Shown: positions 1 to 9,861 of the stretch, piece by piece
Layout of the letters: each line of letters opens with the position of its first letter
Position numbering within the stretch: position 1 is the first letter of the stretch
Source: an uncultured Bacteroidales bacterium
GTDB lineage: Bacteria; Bacteroidota; Bacteroidia; Bacteroidales; UBA932
Length of the DNA: 64,000 bases
Direction: 5' to 3'
NCBI GenBank assembly: GCA_900316955.1
Contig: ONEX01000003.1
Location: 62,001-126,000, forward strand
The notes under the pieces: generated by a model
Told to the model about the DNA's origin: nothing
The model's input: the letters and a program-made list of their open reading frames with translations, nothing else
Database searches by the model: none
Made by a program: the position numbers and the translations under genes

Positions 1-3000
1 CCGACATAGTTGACCTTCAGGATATCGTCGCCGCGGGAGAAGTGCTTGACGTTGGCCGCGCAGTTCACCACCAGGTCGAACGGGGTGCCGGACATGAGCA
101 GGGCGTCGAAGATCTCCGCGCCCGTGATGTCGCCCTCGATCAGCCGGACCCGGTTGCCCATGAGCGGGCGGTAGTTCTTCTCGAAATAGTACACCAGCAT
201 CTCCGACAGGCGGCGCTCCGCGGTGATGGCGCCCTTGCCCCGGAGGAGGCACCAGATGACGGTGTCCTTTCCGGTCTGCTCGATCAGTTCGCGCAGGACA
301 TGGATGCCCAGGAAGCCGGTCGCGCCCGTCAGCAGGATGTTCTTGCCCAGTTCGCGGCGTTCGCCGGCCTGGAAAGCCTCCAGGGTATTGCCTGCGAGCA
401 GGTTTTCGATGGCGGAATAGTCGTAGGCGGTGACATCGTCCTTCTCCTCGGCGGGCGCTTCGGCGCCTCCGGTCAGGAAGGCCGCCAGGGCGCGGGCCGT
501 CGGATTGTTGAACACGTCGCCGTAGGAGAACTTCAGGCCGCGCTTCTCGGCGCTCACCAGGACGCTCGTCACCATGAGCGAGGAGCCGCCCAGGTCGAAG
601 AAGCTGTCGGTGGCGCCCACGCGCTCCATGCCCAGGATTTCGGCGAAGACTTCGCACAGGGCGGTCTCGGTCGGGCCCTCGGGCTGGACATAGTCGCCGC
701 CCGACGTCATCACGGGCGCCGGCAAGGCCTTGCGGTCCACCTTCTGGTTCACGTTCAGCGGAATCTTGTCCAGCTTCGCGAAGGCGGCGGGGACCATGTA
801 CGGCGGTTTCCGCTCCAGGATGAAGGCGGACAGGGCCTTGGTGTCCAGTTCCCCTTCGCACACGACGTAGGCGGCGATGAACTTGCCGCCGGAAGGATTG
901 TCGAAGGGCTGGACCGTCACGTCCTTCACGCCCGGGAATTCCCGGATGACGGCCTCCACTTCCTTGGTCTCCACCCGGAAGCCCCGGATCTTGACCTGGC
1001 CGTCGTTGCGGCCCACGAACTCGATGTTGCCGTCCAGCCGGTACCGGACGATGTCGCCGGTCCGGTACGCCCGGTCATAGGGATACTCCTTAGCGAACGG
1101 ATTGGCGATGAAGGTCTCCGCGGTCTTTTCCGGACGGTTCAGGTAGCCCCGGCTCACCTGCGGGCCGGAAATCCAGAGCTCGCCGACGGCGCCGGCGGGA
1201 AGCCGGCGGCCGGCGGTGTCCGTCACGTACAACCGCAGGTTGTCCAGCGGATGGCCGATGGGAATGTTGGGTTCCTTCTTCTGCACGTCGAAGATCGTGG
1301 AGAAGATGGTGCATTCCGTCGGGCCGTAGCCATTGTGGAAGGCATAGGAAGGCGGGTCCATGGACACGAGCTTCTCGCCGCCCACGGACAGATGCTTCAG
1401 GGAAGGATTCCCGGGATAGTTCAGGGCGAACATCACGCCCACCTGCGTAGTCATGAAGCTGTGCGTGACGCCGTTGTCTGTGATGAACCGGTCGAGCTCA
1501 GACATGTCGTGCCGGGTTTCCTCCGGGATGATGCACACGGAGGCGCCCGTAGTCAGCGCGGGATACATGTCCATCATGCAGGCGTCGAAGCCGTAGCTGG
1601 CGTAGGCCGCCACCCGGCTTTCCGGCGTGAGGCCGTAGTAGTTCCGGTACCAGGCGCAGAAGTTCACCAGGTTGCGGTGCTCCAGCATGCAGCCCTTCGG
1701 GACGCCGGTGGAGCCGGACGTGTACAGGAGGATGAACAGGTTCTCCGGGGCGGGGCCTTCCGGGACGGGGCCCGCAGGCAGCGCGGCGATGTCCGCGGTG
1801 TCCAGGACAGGACCGTCATAGGAAGTGATCAGGGGCCGGTACTGCGCATCGGCGATGAGCAGTTTCGCGGACGCGTCCCCGATCATGAAGTTCAGGCGCT
1901 CCTCGGGATAGGAAGGATCCAGCGGCTGGTAGGCGCAGCCCGCCTTGAGGGCGCCGAGCGAGGCCACGGCCATGTTCTCGCTGCGGCCGATCAGAACGGA
2001 GACGACGTCTTCCCGGCCGAGGCCCAGCGAGGCGACGTACGCGGCGATCCGGTCGGACACCTCGTCCAGTTCCTTGTAGGTGAGCGTCTTGCCGCCATAG
2101 GACACCGCCGGGGCGTCCGGACGCTGGGCGGCCTGGGCACGGAACAGGGAAACGACCGTCTGCGTGGTGTCCACCGGGAGGGTATAGGCATTGAAACCGT
2201 CCAGGAGTTTCTCCTGCTTCTTGTCGATGAGCGCGATGCCGTCCATCGGCCCGTCCTGGAGCATACCCTGCAGCACCTGCGCCATCGTGGCGGCGAAGCT
2301 CTGCATGAGTTCCTTGCTGTACAGGGTCTCGTCGTACTGGATGAGGATGCTTTCGGCCGCTTCCCCGCCATTGACGAAGATGCTCACGGGGAACATCGGC
2401 GTCTCGGTGGCGAGGTCCTCGGAGGCGAGCTCGGCGCCGCCCATCTTGTAGGCCTCCAGCAGGCCCACCTGGTAGGCCATCATCACCTGCGGCTGGAATC
2501 CGTAGTCGGAAGAGACCTTGGCGAAGGGATAGTATTCGTGCGCACGGGATTCGGCGAAGAGACTGTCCGTCTCCTTGAGATAATCCGCCACCTGCTCCAC
2601 GCCCGTGTCACCGGCCAGGGCCAGGGTGTTCACGAACATGCCCAGGGTATCGGAGACCTTCAGGTCCGACCGGCCGTTGCTGACCGTGCAGATATACACT
2701 TTCTTGTTGCCGCAGAAGGCGCCCACGGAGAGGAAGGCGGCGGACAGGAAATAGCTGGCGGGAGAAATGCCCAGCGAGAGGCAGCGCGCGGCGATCTTCC
2801 CGTCCACGGGAATCTCCAGCGAGGCCACCACGCCGGCGGCGTCGCCCTTCTCCTTGTCGGGCAGGATGGCGCTGGCGCCTTCGCAGCCGGCCATCTTCTC
2901 CTGGAAGAAGGCGGCCGCCGCGGCGAACTCCTCGCCGTCCTCCGCGGCTTTCTGGTCCGCGGCATAATCGAAGTAGGTGTATTCCTCCGGGATCGGATCC

Positions 3001-5927
3001 ACGCCGTCCACGGCGGCGCAGAGCTCCGACATGAAGATGTCCATGGAACGGCCGTCGAAGACCAGGTGATGGAAATCGGTCAGGAGGTACAAGTTCTCGC
3101 CCGCCTTCACGATCTCGGCGCGAAACAGGGGGCCTTCACCGAGATTGAACGGTTCCAGGAAACGGGCCTTGCTGTCCGCGAAGTTTTCCTCCGGGATGGT
3201 CGAGAAGCCCACCTCCGGCTCCTTGTCGCAGGGAACGAGCATCACCTTCCCCTCCCGCATCTCGAAGTGGGAATTCAGGACGGGATGACACCGCACCACT
3301 TTCAGAAACGCTTCCCGCACCAGTTCGGGATCGAGCGAAGCCGGGAGGGTCCAGCACTGCGGCAGGTTATAGACCGTCTCGGTCGGCGCCTTCATGCACT
3401 CGAAGTAGAGGCCCTCCTGCTGGAAGGTCAACGGCTGCGGGCCGGCCCCGTGCGAGGCGCCGCCCGTCCCGTGGACGGCCTGCCCGGAGATCAGAGAGGT
3501 GAGGATCTCGTTCTCAATGCTTTGCAGGGTCGCCGTCTTGACGAAGGTTTTCATATCCACCGAGATGCCGTACTTCTTGTGCAGCTCCACGGCCAGCCGC
3601 AGGGCCGACAGGGAGGTCAGGCCGGAGAAGACGAGCGGATCCGTCAGGGAGAACCCGTCGATGTGCGCGGATTCCTTGATGAGCGCGGCGATGTCCTGTT
3701 CCAGGATGTTGAGCGGAGCCTCCACCGCGGGCTTCTCCGCCTTGCGGACCTCGGGCTTCGGAAGCGCCTTCCGGTCCACTTTCTGATTGACATTCAGGGG
3801 AATGGCGTCAATCTGCATGGTCACGGAAGGGACCATGTACGGGGGCTTGCGCTCCAGGATGAACGCATTCAGGGCGTCGATGTCCACCGGGGCGTCGCTG
3901 ACGACGTAGCCCGCCAGGAACTTGCCGCCGCCCTCGCCTTCCTCGTCGAAAGCCTGGACGGTCACGTCCGTGATGCCGGGGAACTCCCGGATCACGCTCT
4001 CGACCTCCTTCAGCTCGATCCGGAAGCCGCGGATCTTGACCTGCATGTCCTTGCGGCCGATGAACTCGATGTCGCCGTCGGCCCTCCAGCGGACGATGTC
4101 GCCGGTCCGGTACATATGCTTGAACAGCGGATCGTCGGTATAGGGGTTGTCCACGAACACCTCGGCCGTCTTGTCCGGGCGGCCAAGATAGCCCTTGCCC
4201 ACCTGCAGGCCGGAAATCAGCAGCTCGCCGGCGGCGCCCACCGGCATCCGCCAGCCGCCCTTGCCGGCGATGAAGGCGTGGACGCCCGGAAGCGGACGCC
4301 CGATCGGGACGTCGGGTTCCTGGACGGTCACGTGCTTGCTCACGACATAGGCCGTCGTCTCCGTGGGGCCGTAGCAGTTGAACATGCCGAACTTGGGCAC
4401 GGGGAAGCTGGCCATCTTCTCGCCGCCGGTATACAGGCCCACCAGGGACTTGTTCTCCGGGAAGTTGATGGCGAACTGGGTGGCCACCTGCGTGGTCATC
4501 ATCGAATGCGTGATGCCGTTCTGCTCGAAGTATTCGTTCAGGGCGAGGAGGTCCAGCCGGATCTCCTCCGGGATGATATACAGGGACGCGCCGGCCGCGA
4601 GGGCCGTGGAGAAGTCGCTCATGTTGGCGTCGAAACCGAAGCTGGCGTAGGCCGCGGTATGGGAGACCTGCGTGATGTCCAGGGCGGCGTCGTTGTTCCG
4701 GGCGAAGACAGAAATGTTCCGGTGGCAGAGCTGCACACCCTTGGGAACGCCGGTCGTTCCGCTGGTATAGAGCAAGATGAACAGGTCGTCCGGTGCAGGA
4801 GCGGGGACATCGGCCTTCCCCTCGGGCAGGGACTGGATCTTGTCCGTCGGCAGGACCGGTCCCTCATACCCGCTGATGAGGCCTTCCAGGCCGGGATCGG
4901 CGATGAGCAGGGAGGCGCCCGCATCCTTGACCATGAAGGAGAGGCGCTCGGTCGGGTAGGACGGGTCCAGCGGCTCGTAGGCGCAGCCGGCCTTCAGGAC
5001 GCCGAGCGGCGCGACGACCATGAACTGGTTGCGGTTCAGGATGATGGACACCACCCCGCCGGGCTTCACGACCGAGGCGACGTACGCGGCGAGCCGGTCC
5101 GTCAAGGCGTCCAGCTCCGCATAGGTGAGCGTCGTGTCACGGAAGACGACGGCCGGATGGTCGGGGTACTTGGCGACATTCTCGCGGAAAAGGTCCAGGA
5201 GCGTCACATCCGGGTCGCCGGGGAAGGGTTCCGGGTTGAAGGAATCGGTCTCGGCCACCTGCTTTTCCGTCGCGAAGGCGAGGTCACTGACCTTGTCGGC
5301 CTTCTCCATGGACAGCAGGCAGGCGGAGAAGCTGTCCGCGAACTGCTGCAGGATGCCCTCCGAGTACTGGTCGGAGCGGAACTGGCACACCAGCTTGAAG
5401 CCGCCCTTGCCGGCGTCCGCCAGCCGGAAGGCCAGGGCGTCGTCGCCGACGGCGGTTTCCGGGTCGTCCGGGCCGTCGAAGGAGGCGGAGAAGCCCGGCC
5501 CCAGGTCCCGGACGCAGTCTTCGTAGGTATAGTCCGCGAAACGGGCCGCGCCCTCGGCCTGTTCCTGCCGGTTCCGGACCAGTTCCTCCAGGGACTGATC
5601 CGGGGTCCATTCCACCAGGACCGGCCGCTTGCCGCCGCCCGAGGGGAAGAACGCCTTCGTGTCGGCGTTCCAGACCGAGACGGTGACGCCGAACGCGGTC
5701 GTCAGCAGGACGTCCGCCTCGCAGGAGAAACGCTTGCGAAGCGCTTCCAGATCCTTGGAGCCAAAGGCGATGGGGCATTCCACCTCCTTCATTTCGCCTT
5801 TTCCGCCGGTGTGCAGGTCGGGAATCAGACGCGTATCCAGGTCGGCGCAGGCCGAATAATGTTCAACGAACCAGGTACGGGCCTCTTCCGGGCCCGCGGG
5901 GGACGTCTTGGAAACGGACTTACTCAT
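1..5927 (-). CDS. Non-ribosomal peptide synthetase, two modules plus terminal reductase (3' end cut by window edge)
   Basis: The minus frame from the ATG at 5927 stays open for 1975 codons and runs off the left edge. Approximate order by residue: 1-235 a condensation-like segment without HHxxxDG; 240-720 adenylation domain 1 (TSGTTGVPKG, CYGPTE, YRTGD, NQKVDRKALP); 735-810 a carrier domain with a Ser in GLTSLSAL; 826-1250 a condensation domain with an intact HHLVFDG near 951; 1256-1735 adenylation domain 2 (TSGSTGVPKG, GYGPTE, YRTGD); 1745-1820 a carrier domain with LGGSSL; from about 1860 a Rossmann start (TGATGFLG) followed by KVNYV, as in thioester reductases. NRPSs of this type release the thioester reductively as an aldehyde or alcohol. 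The expected product is a dipeptide aldehyde, which may cyclise to a pyrazinone. By alignment to GrsA I read specificity positions D-A-S-M-Y-G-C-A-Y and D-A-M-F-S-G-G-I-F; substrates are not assigned. Family is secure, product is inferred. Confidence 0.93.
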   Translation of the reverse strand, partial: MSKSVSKTSPAGPEEARTWFVEHYSACADLDTRLIPDLHTGGKGEMKEVECPIAFGSKDLEALRKRFSCEADVLLTTAFGVTVSVWNADTKAFFPSGGGKRPVLVEWTPDQSLEELVRNRQEQAEGAARFADYTYEDCVRDLGPGFSASFDGPDDPETAVGDDALAFRLADAGKGGFKLVCQFRSDQYSEGILQQFADSFSACLLSMEKADKVSDLAFATEKQVAETDSFNPEPFPGDPDVTLLDLFRENVAKYPDHPAVVFRDTTLTYAELDALTDRLAAYVASVVKPGGVVSIILNRNQFMVVAPLGVLKAGCAYEPLDPSYPTERLSFMVKDAGASLLIADPGLEGLISGYEGPVLPTDKIQSLPEGKADVPAPAPDDLFILLYTSGTTGVPKGVQLCHRNISVFARNNDAALDITQVSHTAAYASFGFDANMSDFSTALAAGASLYIIPEEIRLDLLALNEYFEQNGITHSMMTTQVATQFAINFPENKSLVGLYTGGEKMASFPVPKFGMFNCYGPTETTAYVVSKHVTVQEPDVPIGRPLPGVHAFIAGKGGWRMPVGAAGELLISGLQVGKGYLGRPDKTAEVFVDNPYTDDPLFKHMYRTGDIVRWRADGDIEFIGRKDMQVKIRGFRIELKEVESVIREFPGITDVTVQAFDEEGEGGGKFLAGYVVSDAPVDIDALNAFILERKPPYMVPSVTMQIDAIPLNVNQKVDRKALPKPEVRKAEKPAVEAPLNILEQDIAALIKESAHIDGFSLTDPLVFSGLTSLSALRLAVELHKKYGISVDMKTFVKTATLQSIENEILTSLISGQAVHGTGGASHGAGPQPLTFQQEGLYFECMKAPTETVYNLPQCWTLPASLDPELVREAFLKVVRCHPVLNSHFEMREGKVMLVPCDKEPEVGFSTIPEENFADSKARFLEPFNLGEGPLFRAEIVKAGENLYLLTDFHHLVFDGRSMDIFMSELCAAVDGVDPIPEEYTYFDYAADQKAAEDGEEFAAAAAFFQEKMAGCEGASAILPDKEKGDAAGVVASLEIPVDGKIAARCLSLGISPASYFLSAAFLSVGAFCGNKKVYICTVSNGRSDLKVSDTLGMFVNTLALAGDTGVEQVADYLKETDSLFAESRAHEYYPFAKVSSDYGFQPQVMMAYQVGLLEAYKMGGAELASEDLATETPMFPVSIFVNGGEAAESILIQYDETLYSKELMQSFAATMAQVLQGMLQDGPMDGIALIDKKQEKLLDGFNAYTLPVDTTQTVVSLFRAQAAQRPDAPAVSYGGKTLTYKELDEVSDRIAAYVASLGLGREDVVSVLIGRSENMAVASLGALKAGCAYQPLDPSYPEERLNFMIGDASAKLLIADAQYRPLITSYDGPVLDTADIAALPAGPVPEGPAPENLFILLYTSGSTGVPKGCMLEHRNLVNFCAWYRNYYGLTPESRVAAYASYGFDACMMDMYPALTTGASVCIIPEETRHDMSELDRFITDNGVTHSFMTTQVGVMFALNYPGNPSLKHLSVGGEKLVSMDPPSYAFHNGYGPTECTIFSTIFDVQKKEPNIPIGHPLDNLRLYVTDTAGRRLPAGAVGELWISGPQVSRGYLNRPEKTAETFIANPFAKEYPYDRAYRTGDIVRYRLDGNIEFVGRNDGQVKIRGFRVETKEVEAVIREFPGVKDVTVQPFDNPSGGKFIAAYVVCEGELDTKALSAFILERKPPYMVPAAFAKLDKIPLNVNQKVDRKALPAPVMTSGGDYVQPEGPTETALCEVFAEILGMERVGATDSFFDLGGSSLMVTSVLVSAEKRGLKFSYGDVFNNPTARALAAFLTGGAEAPAEEKDDVTAYDYSAIENLLAGNTLEAFQAGERRELGKNILLTGATGFLGIHVLRELIEQTGKDTVIWCLLRGKGAITAERRLSEMLVYYFEKNYRPLMGNRVRLIEGDITGAEIFDALLMSGTPFDLVVNCAANVKHFSRGDDILKVNYV

Positions 5928-5951
5928 GTGGCTTTCGATTTTACTTAACCT

Positions 5952-5959
5952 CAAATATA
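5952..5959 (-). promoter_or_regulatory. Bacteroidota -7 box for the NRPS gene
   Basis: On the minus strand this reads TATATTTG, a match to TAnnTTTG, 25 bases before the NRPS ATG. No clear -33 TTG was found. It lies back to back with the FKBP promoter. Confidence 0.55.
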
Positions 5960-6002
5960 GCAAATGTTTCGCATTCAGCCTATCTCGTGCGGGATTTTTT
6001 CG

Positions 6003-6010
6003 TACCTTTG
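6003..6010 (+). promoter_or_regulatory. Bacteroidota -7 box for the FKBP gene
   Basis: TACCTTTG matches TAnnTTTG and ends 21 bases before the chosen ATG at 6032, leaving a short leader. Confidence 0.6.
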
Positions 6011-6031
6011 CACACAATCTGATTGACAGTT

Positions 6032-6637
6032 ATGGACAAGAAAAGTTATGCATTCGGCATGAGCCTGGCCGGCAACCTGCTCCAGAACGGAGTGCACGGG
6101 CTCAATTTCGACGATTTCGTGGCCGGTCTGAAGGCCATGCTCCAGGGGGAGAAGCTCGCCATCTCGATGGACGAGGCCGGCGAGGCCCTCGAGCAGTTCT
6201 ACAAGGAGATGGAGGAAGAAGCCTCCGAACGGGCCGCCGCAGCCGGCGCCGCCGCGAAGGAGGAAGGCGAGAAGTTCCTCGCCAAGGTCGCCCGCGACCC
6301 CGAGGTCCGCGCCACCGGCAGCGGCCTGATGTACAAGGTCCTGAAGGAAGGTACCGGCAAGAAGCCCACGGCCACGAGCCAGGTGAAGTGCCACTACGAG
6401 GGCACCTTCGCGGACGGCCAGGTCTTCGACAGCTCCTACAAGCGCGGCGAACCCGCCGTCTTCGGCCTGAACCAGGTCATCAAGGGCTGGACCGAAGGTC
6501 TCCAGCTGATGGCCGAAGGTGCCAAGTACGAGCTCTACCTGCCGTACAACCTCGCTTACGGCGAGCACGGAGCCGGCAACGCCATCCCTCCGTACTGCGC
6601 CCTGAAGTTCGTCGTCGAACTCATCGAGGTCCTTTAA
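6032..6637 (+). CDS. FKBP-type peptidyl-prolyl cis-trans isomerase
   Basis: About 201 residues with the FkpA/Mip architecture. Residues 1-90 are an alpha-helical dimerisation region (KSYAFGMSLAGNLLQ, then an Ala/Glu-rich helix). Residues 100-201 are the FKBP fold, with VKCHYEGTFADGQVFDSSY, the VIKGWTEGLQLM loop and a YGEHGAGNAIPP segment. These proteins catalyse prolyl cis-trans isomerisation and act as chaperones. No signal peptide is visible, so this copy is probably cytoplasmic. The ATG at 6032 is preferred over an in-frame TTG at 6023 because it starts directly at the family N terminus. The gene ends 3 bases before the convergent btuB stop, with no terminator between them. Confidence 0.93.
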   Translation: MDKKSYAFGMSLAGNLLQNGVHGLNFDDFVAGLKAMLQGEKLAISMDEAGEALEQFYKEMEEEASERAAAAGAAAKEEGEKFLAKVARDPEVRATGSGLMYKVLKEGTGKKPTATSQVKCHYEGTFADGQVFDSSYKRGEPAVFGLNQVIKGWTEGLQLMAEGAKYELYLPYNLAYGEHGAGNAIPPYCALKFVVELIEVL

Positions 6638-6640
6638 TCC

Positions 6641-8626
6641 TTACCAGGAATACTCCACCGTCAGCAACAGGTTGCATCCCGGCATCGGATAGCCCTGGAC
6701 GACCTGATAACGGTAGTTGAACAGATTTCTGAGCGTCACGCCCGCGTTCAATTCCGGCAGCATTGCCCGGTTCTTGAACGCGGGCATTGTCATTTTCCGG
6801 AAGAGCGAGACATCGCTGACGGTCCAAGGGGCGATGTAGTAGTCCGGCGTGTTGGCCGTCCGGGACCATCTGGCACCGGTGAACACCGTCTCCCAGGTGA
6901 AAGACCAGTCCTCCCATCCGACGCACAGGTCCACCCCGCCGCTGTGCAGGGGAATATAGGGGATCTGGTTGCCGTACGTGCGGCTGTCCGGATCGCTGTG
7001 GTCCAGCGCCCGCTGGAATGAATAGCGGAAAGTCACGTCCACCGACCATCCCTTCCGCCCGAACTGCGCATCGGCCTTCACATCCAACCCCGCCACATCC
7101 ACTTTCCCGATGTTCAGCATCGTCCAGCGGAATTGCGAGGACGTGGGGATGGCGACAATTTTGTCGTCGATGCGGTTCAGGTAAGGCGAGATCCTTCCCG
7201 AGAAAGACCAGGGGCCGGACGTATGATCCAACCGGATGTCGACCCCGGTCTGGAAGGCGGATTCAGGGACGAGGGAGGAATTGCCCATCAGCGAATAATA
7301 CAGGTCATTGAAGGAAGGCAGCCGATAGCTGCGCTTCGCGAAGGCATCCACTTCCAGCCAGCGGAACGGGGCATAATACAGGCTGAAAGACGGCATCCAG
7401 GCATCTCGGAAGGTGTTTTCGCGGGTCCATCCACCGGCCTGCGGCGTCAGGAACCGGTCCCAGGCCCCTTGATAGACGCAGTGGGCCGCCACGCGGAAAT
7501 CCTCCCAGGCCAACCGGGTCGCCAGGGCGGCCGTGACGACGTTCCGGCGGGGGGTGACGGACTGGCCGGCGTCGGAATCCAGCGCGTTCCGCTGGAAATC
7601 GACGCTGAGATCCACCGACCACGGGTCGGCCAGGACCAGGGACTGGGCCAGCGAAAGATAGCCGGAGCGCTGGCGGTAGTGCAGGTCATACGGCAGCGCC
7701 ATCGGATTCTTCTCCGGATGGGTGTTGTAATGGATGTAGTCGTCGGCGTACTTGAACTTCAACGACGTGGCATACCGGGAGGTCCAATCCTGGTTCCAGC
7801 CGCCCTGGACGAAGAAATCCCGGTCGGCCTGGCGCTCCGCGCTGAAAGGGAAGCCCGACGCGCGGCGGATGACCGGGCCGGGGAATCCCCGCTCGGATCC
7901 ATAGCCATACACCCGGACGCGCCAGTCGCCGTGGCGAAGCTGTCTGAACAGGGCCGATTCCAAGCGAAGGCTCTTGATGTCCCCGTTCTCCCGGACCAGC
8001 GTCGTGTCGAAATACGGATACTTGTATCGGCCGTTCGAAGTCAGCCCTTCCGCCGATACCCGGAGAGTGACGGGGCCCAGCTGCCGGTCCCATTGTAAAG
8101 AAGGCTGGAAGGTCCCGAACGAACCTCCCCGGAGCCGGGCCCGCCCGCCGTCCTTGTCGAACAGCAGGGGGCGCTCGCTGTCCAGATGGACCGCCGCGCC
8201 GGACGCATACTCCTTGGCCGTCTGCAACCGCTTGGTTTTCTGCCCATTATAAAGGGCGACCATCGCCAGGCCGTCCGTAGAGAACCGGCCCAGGTCCACC
8301 TGCATGTTCTGGGCGTTGTCCACCTGGACCCCGTCCAGGAAGATGCCCACGTGTTCGCTGCCGAGGCTCCGGACGTTGACGGTCTTGAGCCCGCCCACGC
8401 CCCCGTAGTCCTTGACCTGGACACCGGTGAAGCGGCGCAGGACGTCGGCCACCTGGTCGGGCGCCGCTTTCGCGCCCGGCAGGTACACCGACTCGGCGGG
8501 TTTCACCACGGGATAGACCTGCACGGACCAGACCGAAGCGGCAGCCAGCGTGTCCGCCTCCTGGGCCTGCAGGCACCAGGGGGCGGACAAGGCGGCGGCC
8601 AGCGCTATGACGGCGCGCTTGCGCAA
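6641..8626 (-). CDS. btuB: TonB-dependent vitamin B12 receptor, BtuB-like
   Basis: A 661-residue outer-membrane receptor: signal peptide 1-22 (ends in LQAQ), a plug with DVLRRFTGVQVKDYGG and VGIFLDGVQVDNAQ at about 60-150, then a barrel ending in LLLTVEYSW (terminal aromatic). Family and plug alone would fit several ligands. The B12 assignment comes from the cobalamin riboswitch and BtuG-like gene directly upstream. The only plausible start is a TTG at 8624-8626, one base after the btuG stop. No ATG or GTG in frame would keep the signal peptide, so translation is probably coupled to btuG. Confidence 0.85.
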   Translation of the reverse strand: MRKRAVIALAAALSAPWCLQAQEADTLAAASVWSVQVYPVVKPAESVYLPGAKAAPDQVADVLRRFTGVQVKDYGGVGGLKTVNVRSLGSEHVGIFLDGVQVDNAQNMQVDLGRFSTDGLAMVALYNGQKTKRLQTAKEYASGAAVHLDSERPLLFDKDGGRARLRGGSFGTFQPSLQWDRQLGPVTLRVSAEGLTSNGRYKYPYFDTTLVRENGDIKSLRLESALFRQLRHGDWRVRVYGYGSERGFPGPVIRRASGFPFSAERQADRDFFVQGGWNQDWTSRYATSLKFKYADDYIHYNTHPEKNPMALPYDLHYRQRSGYLSLAQSLVLADPWSVDLSVDFQRNALDSDAGQSVTPRRNVVTAALATRLAWEDFRVAAHCVYQGAWDRFLTPQAGGWTRENTFRDAWMPSFSLYYAPFRWLEVDAFAKRSYRLPSFNDLYYSLMGNSSLVPESAFQTGVDIRLDHTSGPWSFSGRISPYLNRIDDKIVAIPTSSQFRWTMLNIGKVDVAGLDVKADAQFGRKGWSVDVTFRYSFQRALDHSDPDSRTYGNQIPYIPLHSGGVDLCVGWEDWSFTWETVFTGARWSRTANTPDYYIAPWTVSDVSLFRKMTMPAFKNRAMLPELNAGVTLRNLFNYRYQVVQGYPMPGCNLLLTVEYSW

Positions 8627-8627
8627 A

Positions 8628-9803
8628 TCAATACACGGCGAAGTGCCCGGGGCAGACGCCGGCGTCTACGCTCCAGCGCTTGGCCCCCTTGTAGTAGCAG
8701 GAGACGGTGCCCGGATTGAAATAATCCCCCGCGTCACTCACGAAGAACGTATCGGCATCCAGCGCATACAGGCCGTACAGCGTCTTCGCGGACACATTCA
8801 AGGTCCAATCCTGCTTGTTCCCGCCCTGGACGCGCCAGGACTTGTAGCTGTGGGAGGAGGCGGACCAGTCGAATTCCGTCTCGGTGCCGATGCAATAGAC
8901 CGTGTCCCCGAGCAGGGCGGAAGCGCTCACGTAATCCGCCACCTTGGACACGGCGTTCCCCTGCCCGGGCCGGAGCAGATACAGGCCGGAATGGACATCC
9001 CAGAAGTTTCCGAGGGTGGTCACATAGATATTGCCCTTGCCGTCGGAATAGACATTCTTCAAGTTCACCTGCACCGGGACGGTCGCCGTGACCTTGAAGC
9101 TCTTCGTGTCGATGATGCTGACCGTGTTGTCATAGGCATAGTCCGGCGGGAGCTGGCTGGAAATGCCGCCGGAATTGGCCACATACAGCTTTCCGTCGTA
9201 GCAGGCGACGCCTTCCGGCTGGTAACCCACCTCGACATTTCCAGCGACCTTCTTGGTTTTCAGGTCGATCCGGTACACCTGGCCCTTCGGGTTCTTGGAA
9301 TCCGTAATCGTATAAATGCCGTTCTCGTCATAGCTTCCATTCGCATAGGCGCCCGCCCAGGAAGTGACATAGGCATATTGGTCGTCGAAGGCCAGGTTCC
9401 GCGGGGTGGGAACCGCGATCGCGGCGATTTCCGTCTCATCCTTGGCGGAAACGACCTCCACGAGGCCGGAATTGTTCACGACCATCCAGAGTTCATCCCC
9501 CTGGACCGCGATGTCGTTCCCCACGTCGCCGAGGCCGGCGCCCACGCTCGGATTCATCTTCTTGAAAGCGCCCGTGACGTAGTTCCCGTCGGAGAACCGG
9601 AGGAAATCCAGGGTCGCATTGTTGGCGCCCATCCCCCCTTCGTTCAGGACAAACAGTTTACGGGCCGATTCCGGGAAACCGGAGACATCGACTTTCTGGC
9701 CGGTCAGGTCCGCGTCCTTGGACGGCGGTTCCGGCACAGGTTCCTTGCGGCACGCGCAGAACACCAGCGCACCGCACAGCAAAAGCAGCGTTGCTTTTTT
9801 CAT
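8628..9803 (-). CDS. btuG: BtuG-like surface cobalamin-binding beta-propeller lipoprotein
   Basis: 391 residues. The signal peptide ends at the lipobox FCAC, with Cys about 18, placing it at the outer membrane. The rest is a seven-blade YncE/DUF5074-type propeller, with repeated blades such as LWMVVNNSG, AYVTSW, KLYVANSG, IYVTTLG and FFVSDAG. In Bacteroides, BtuG binds B12 with very high affinity at the cell surface and sits on BtuB, passing the vitamin to it. The same pairing and order, behind a cobalamin riboswitch, supports this role here. The surface location and affinity are inferred from the family, not visible in the sequence. Confidence 0.85.
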   Translation of the reverse strand: MKKATLLLLCGALVFCACRKEPVPEPPSKDADLTGQKVDVSGFPESARKLFVLNEGGMGANNATLDFLRFSDGNYVTGAFKKMNPSVGAGLGDVGNDIAVQGDELWMVVNNSGLVEVVSAKDETEIAAIAVPTPRNLAFDDQYAYVTSWAGAYANGSYDENGIYTITDSKNPKGQVYRIDLKTKKVAGNVEVGYQPEGVACYDGKLYVANSGGISSQLPPDYAYDNTVSIIDTKSFKVTATVPVQVNLKNVYSDGKGNIYVTTLGNFWDVHSGLYLLRPGQGNAVSKVADYVSASALLGDTVYCIGTETEFDWSASSHSYKSWRVQGGNKQDWTLNVSAKTLYGLYALDADTFFVSDAGDYFNPGTVSCYYKGAKRWSVDAGVCPGHFAVY

Positions 9804-9861
9804 TGAAAAACAAAGTTTTACGTTCCCACACGGACTTGTCCCCGAGCCCGATTGTGCAACT

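Noticed and set aside
42-5948. A 1968-codon open frame on the plus strand
   Set aside because: It is the antisense of the NRPS gene. Its product is rich in Gly, Ala, Arg, His and Asp with no domain, as expected opposite a high-GC gene. The minus frame carries all NRPS motifs.
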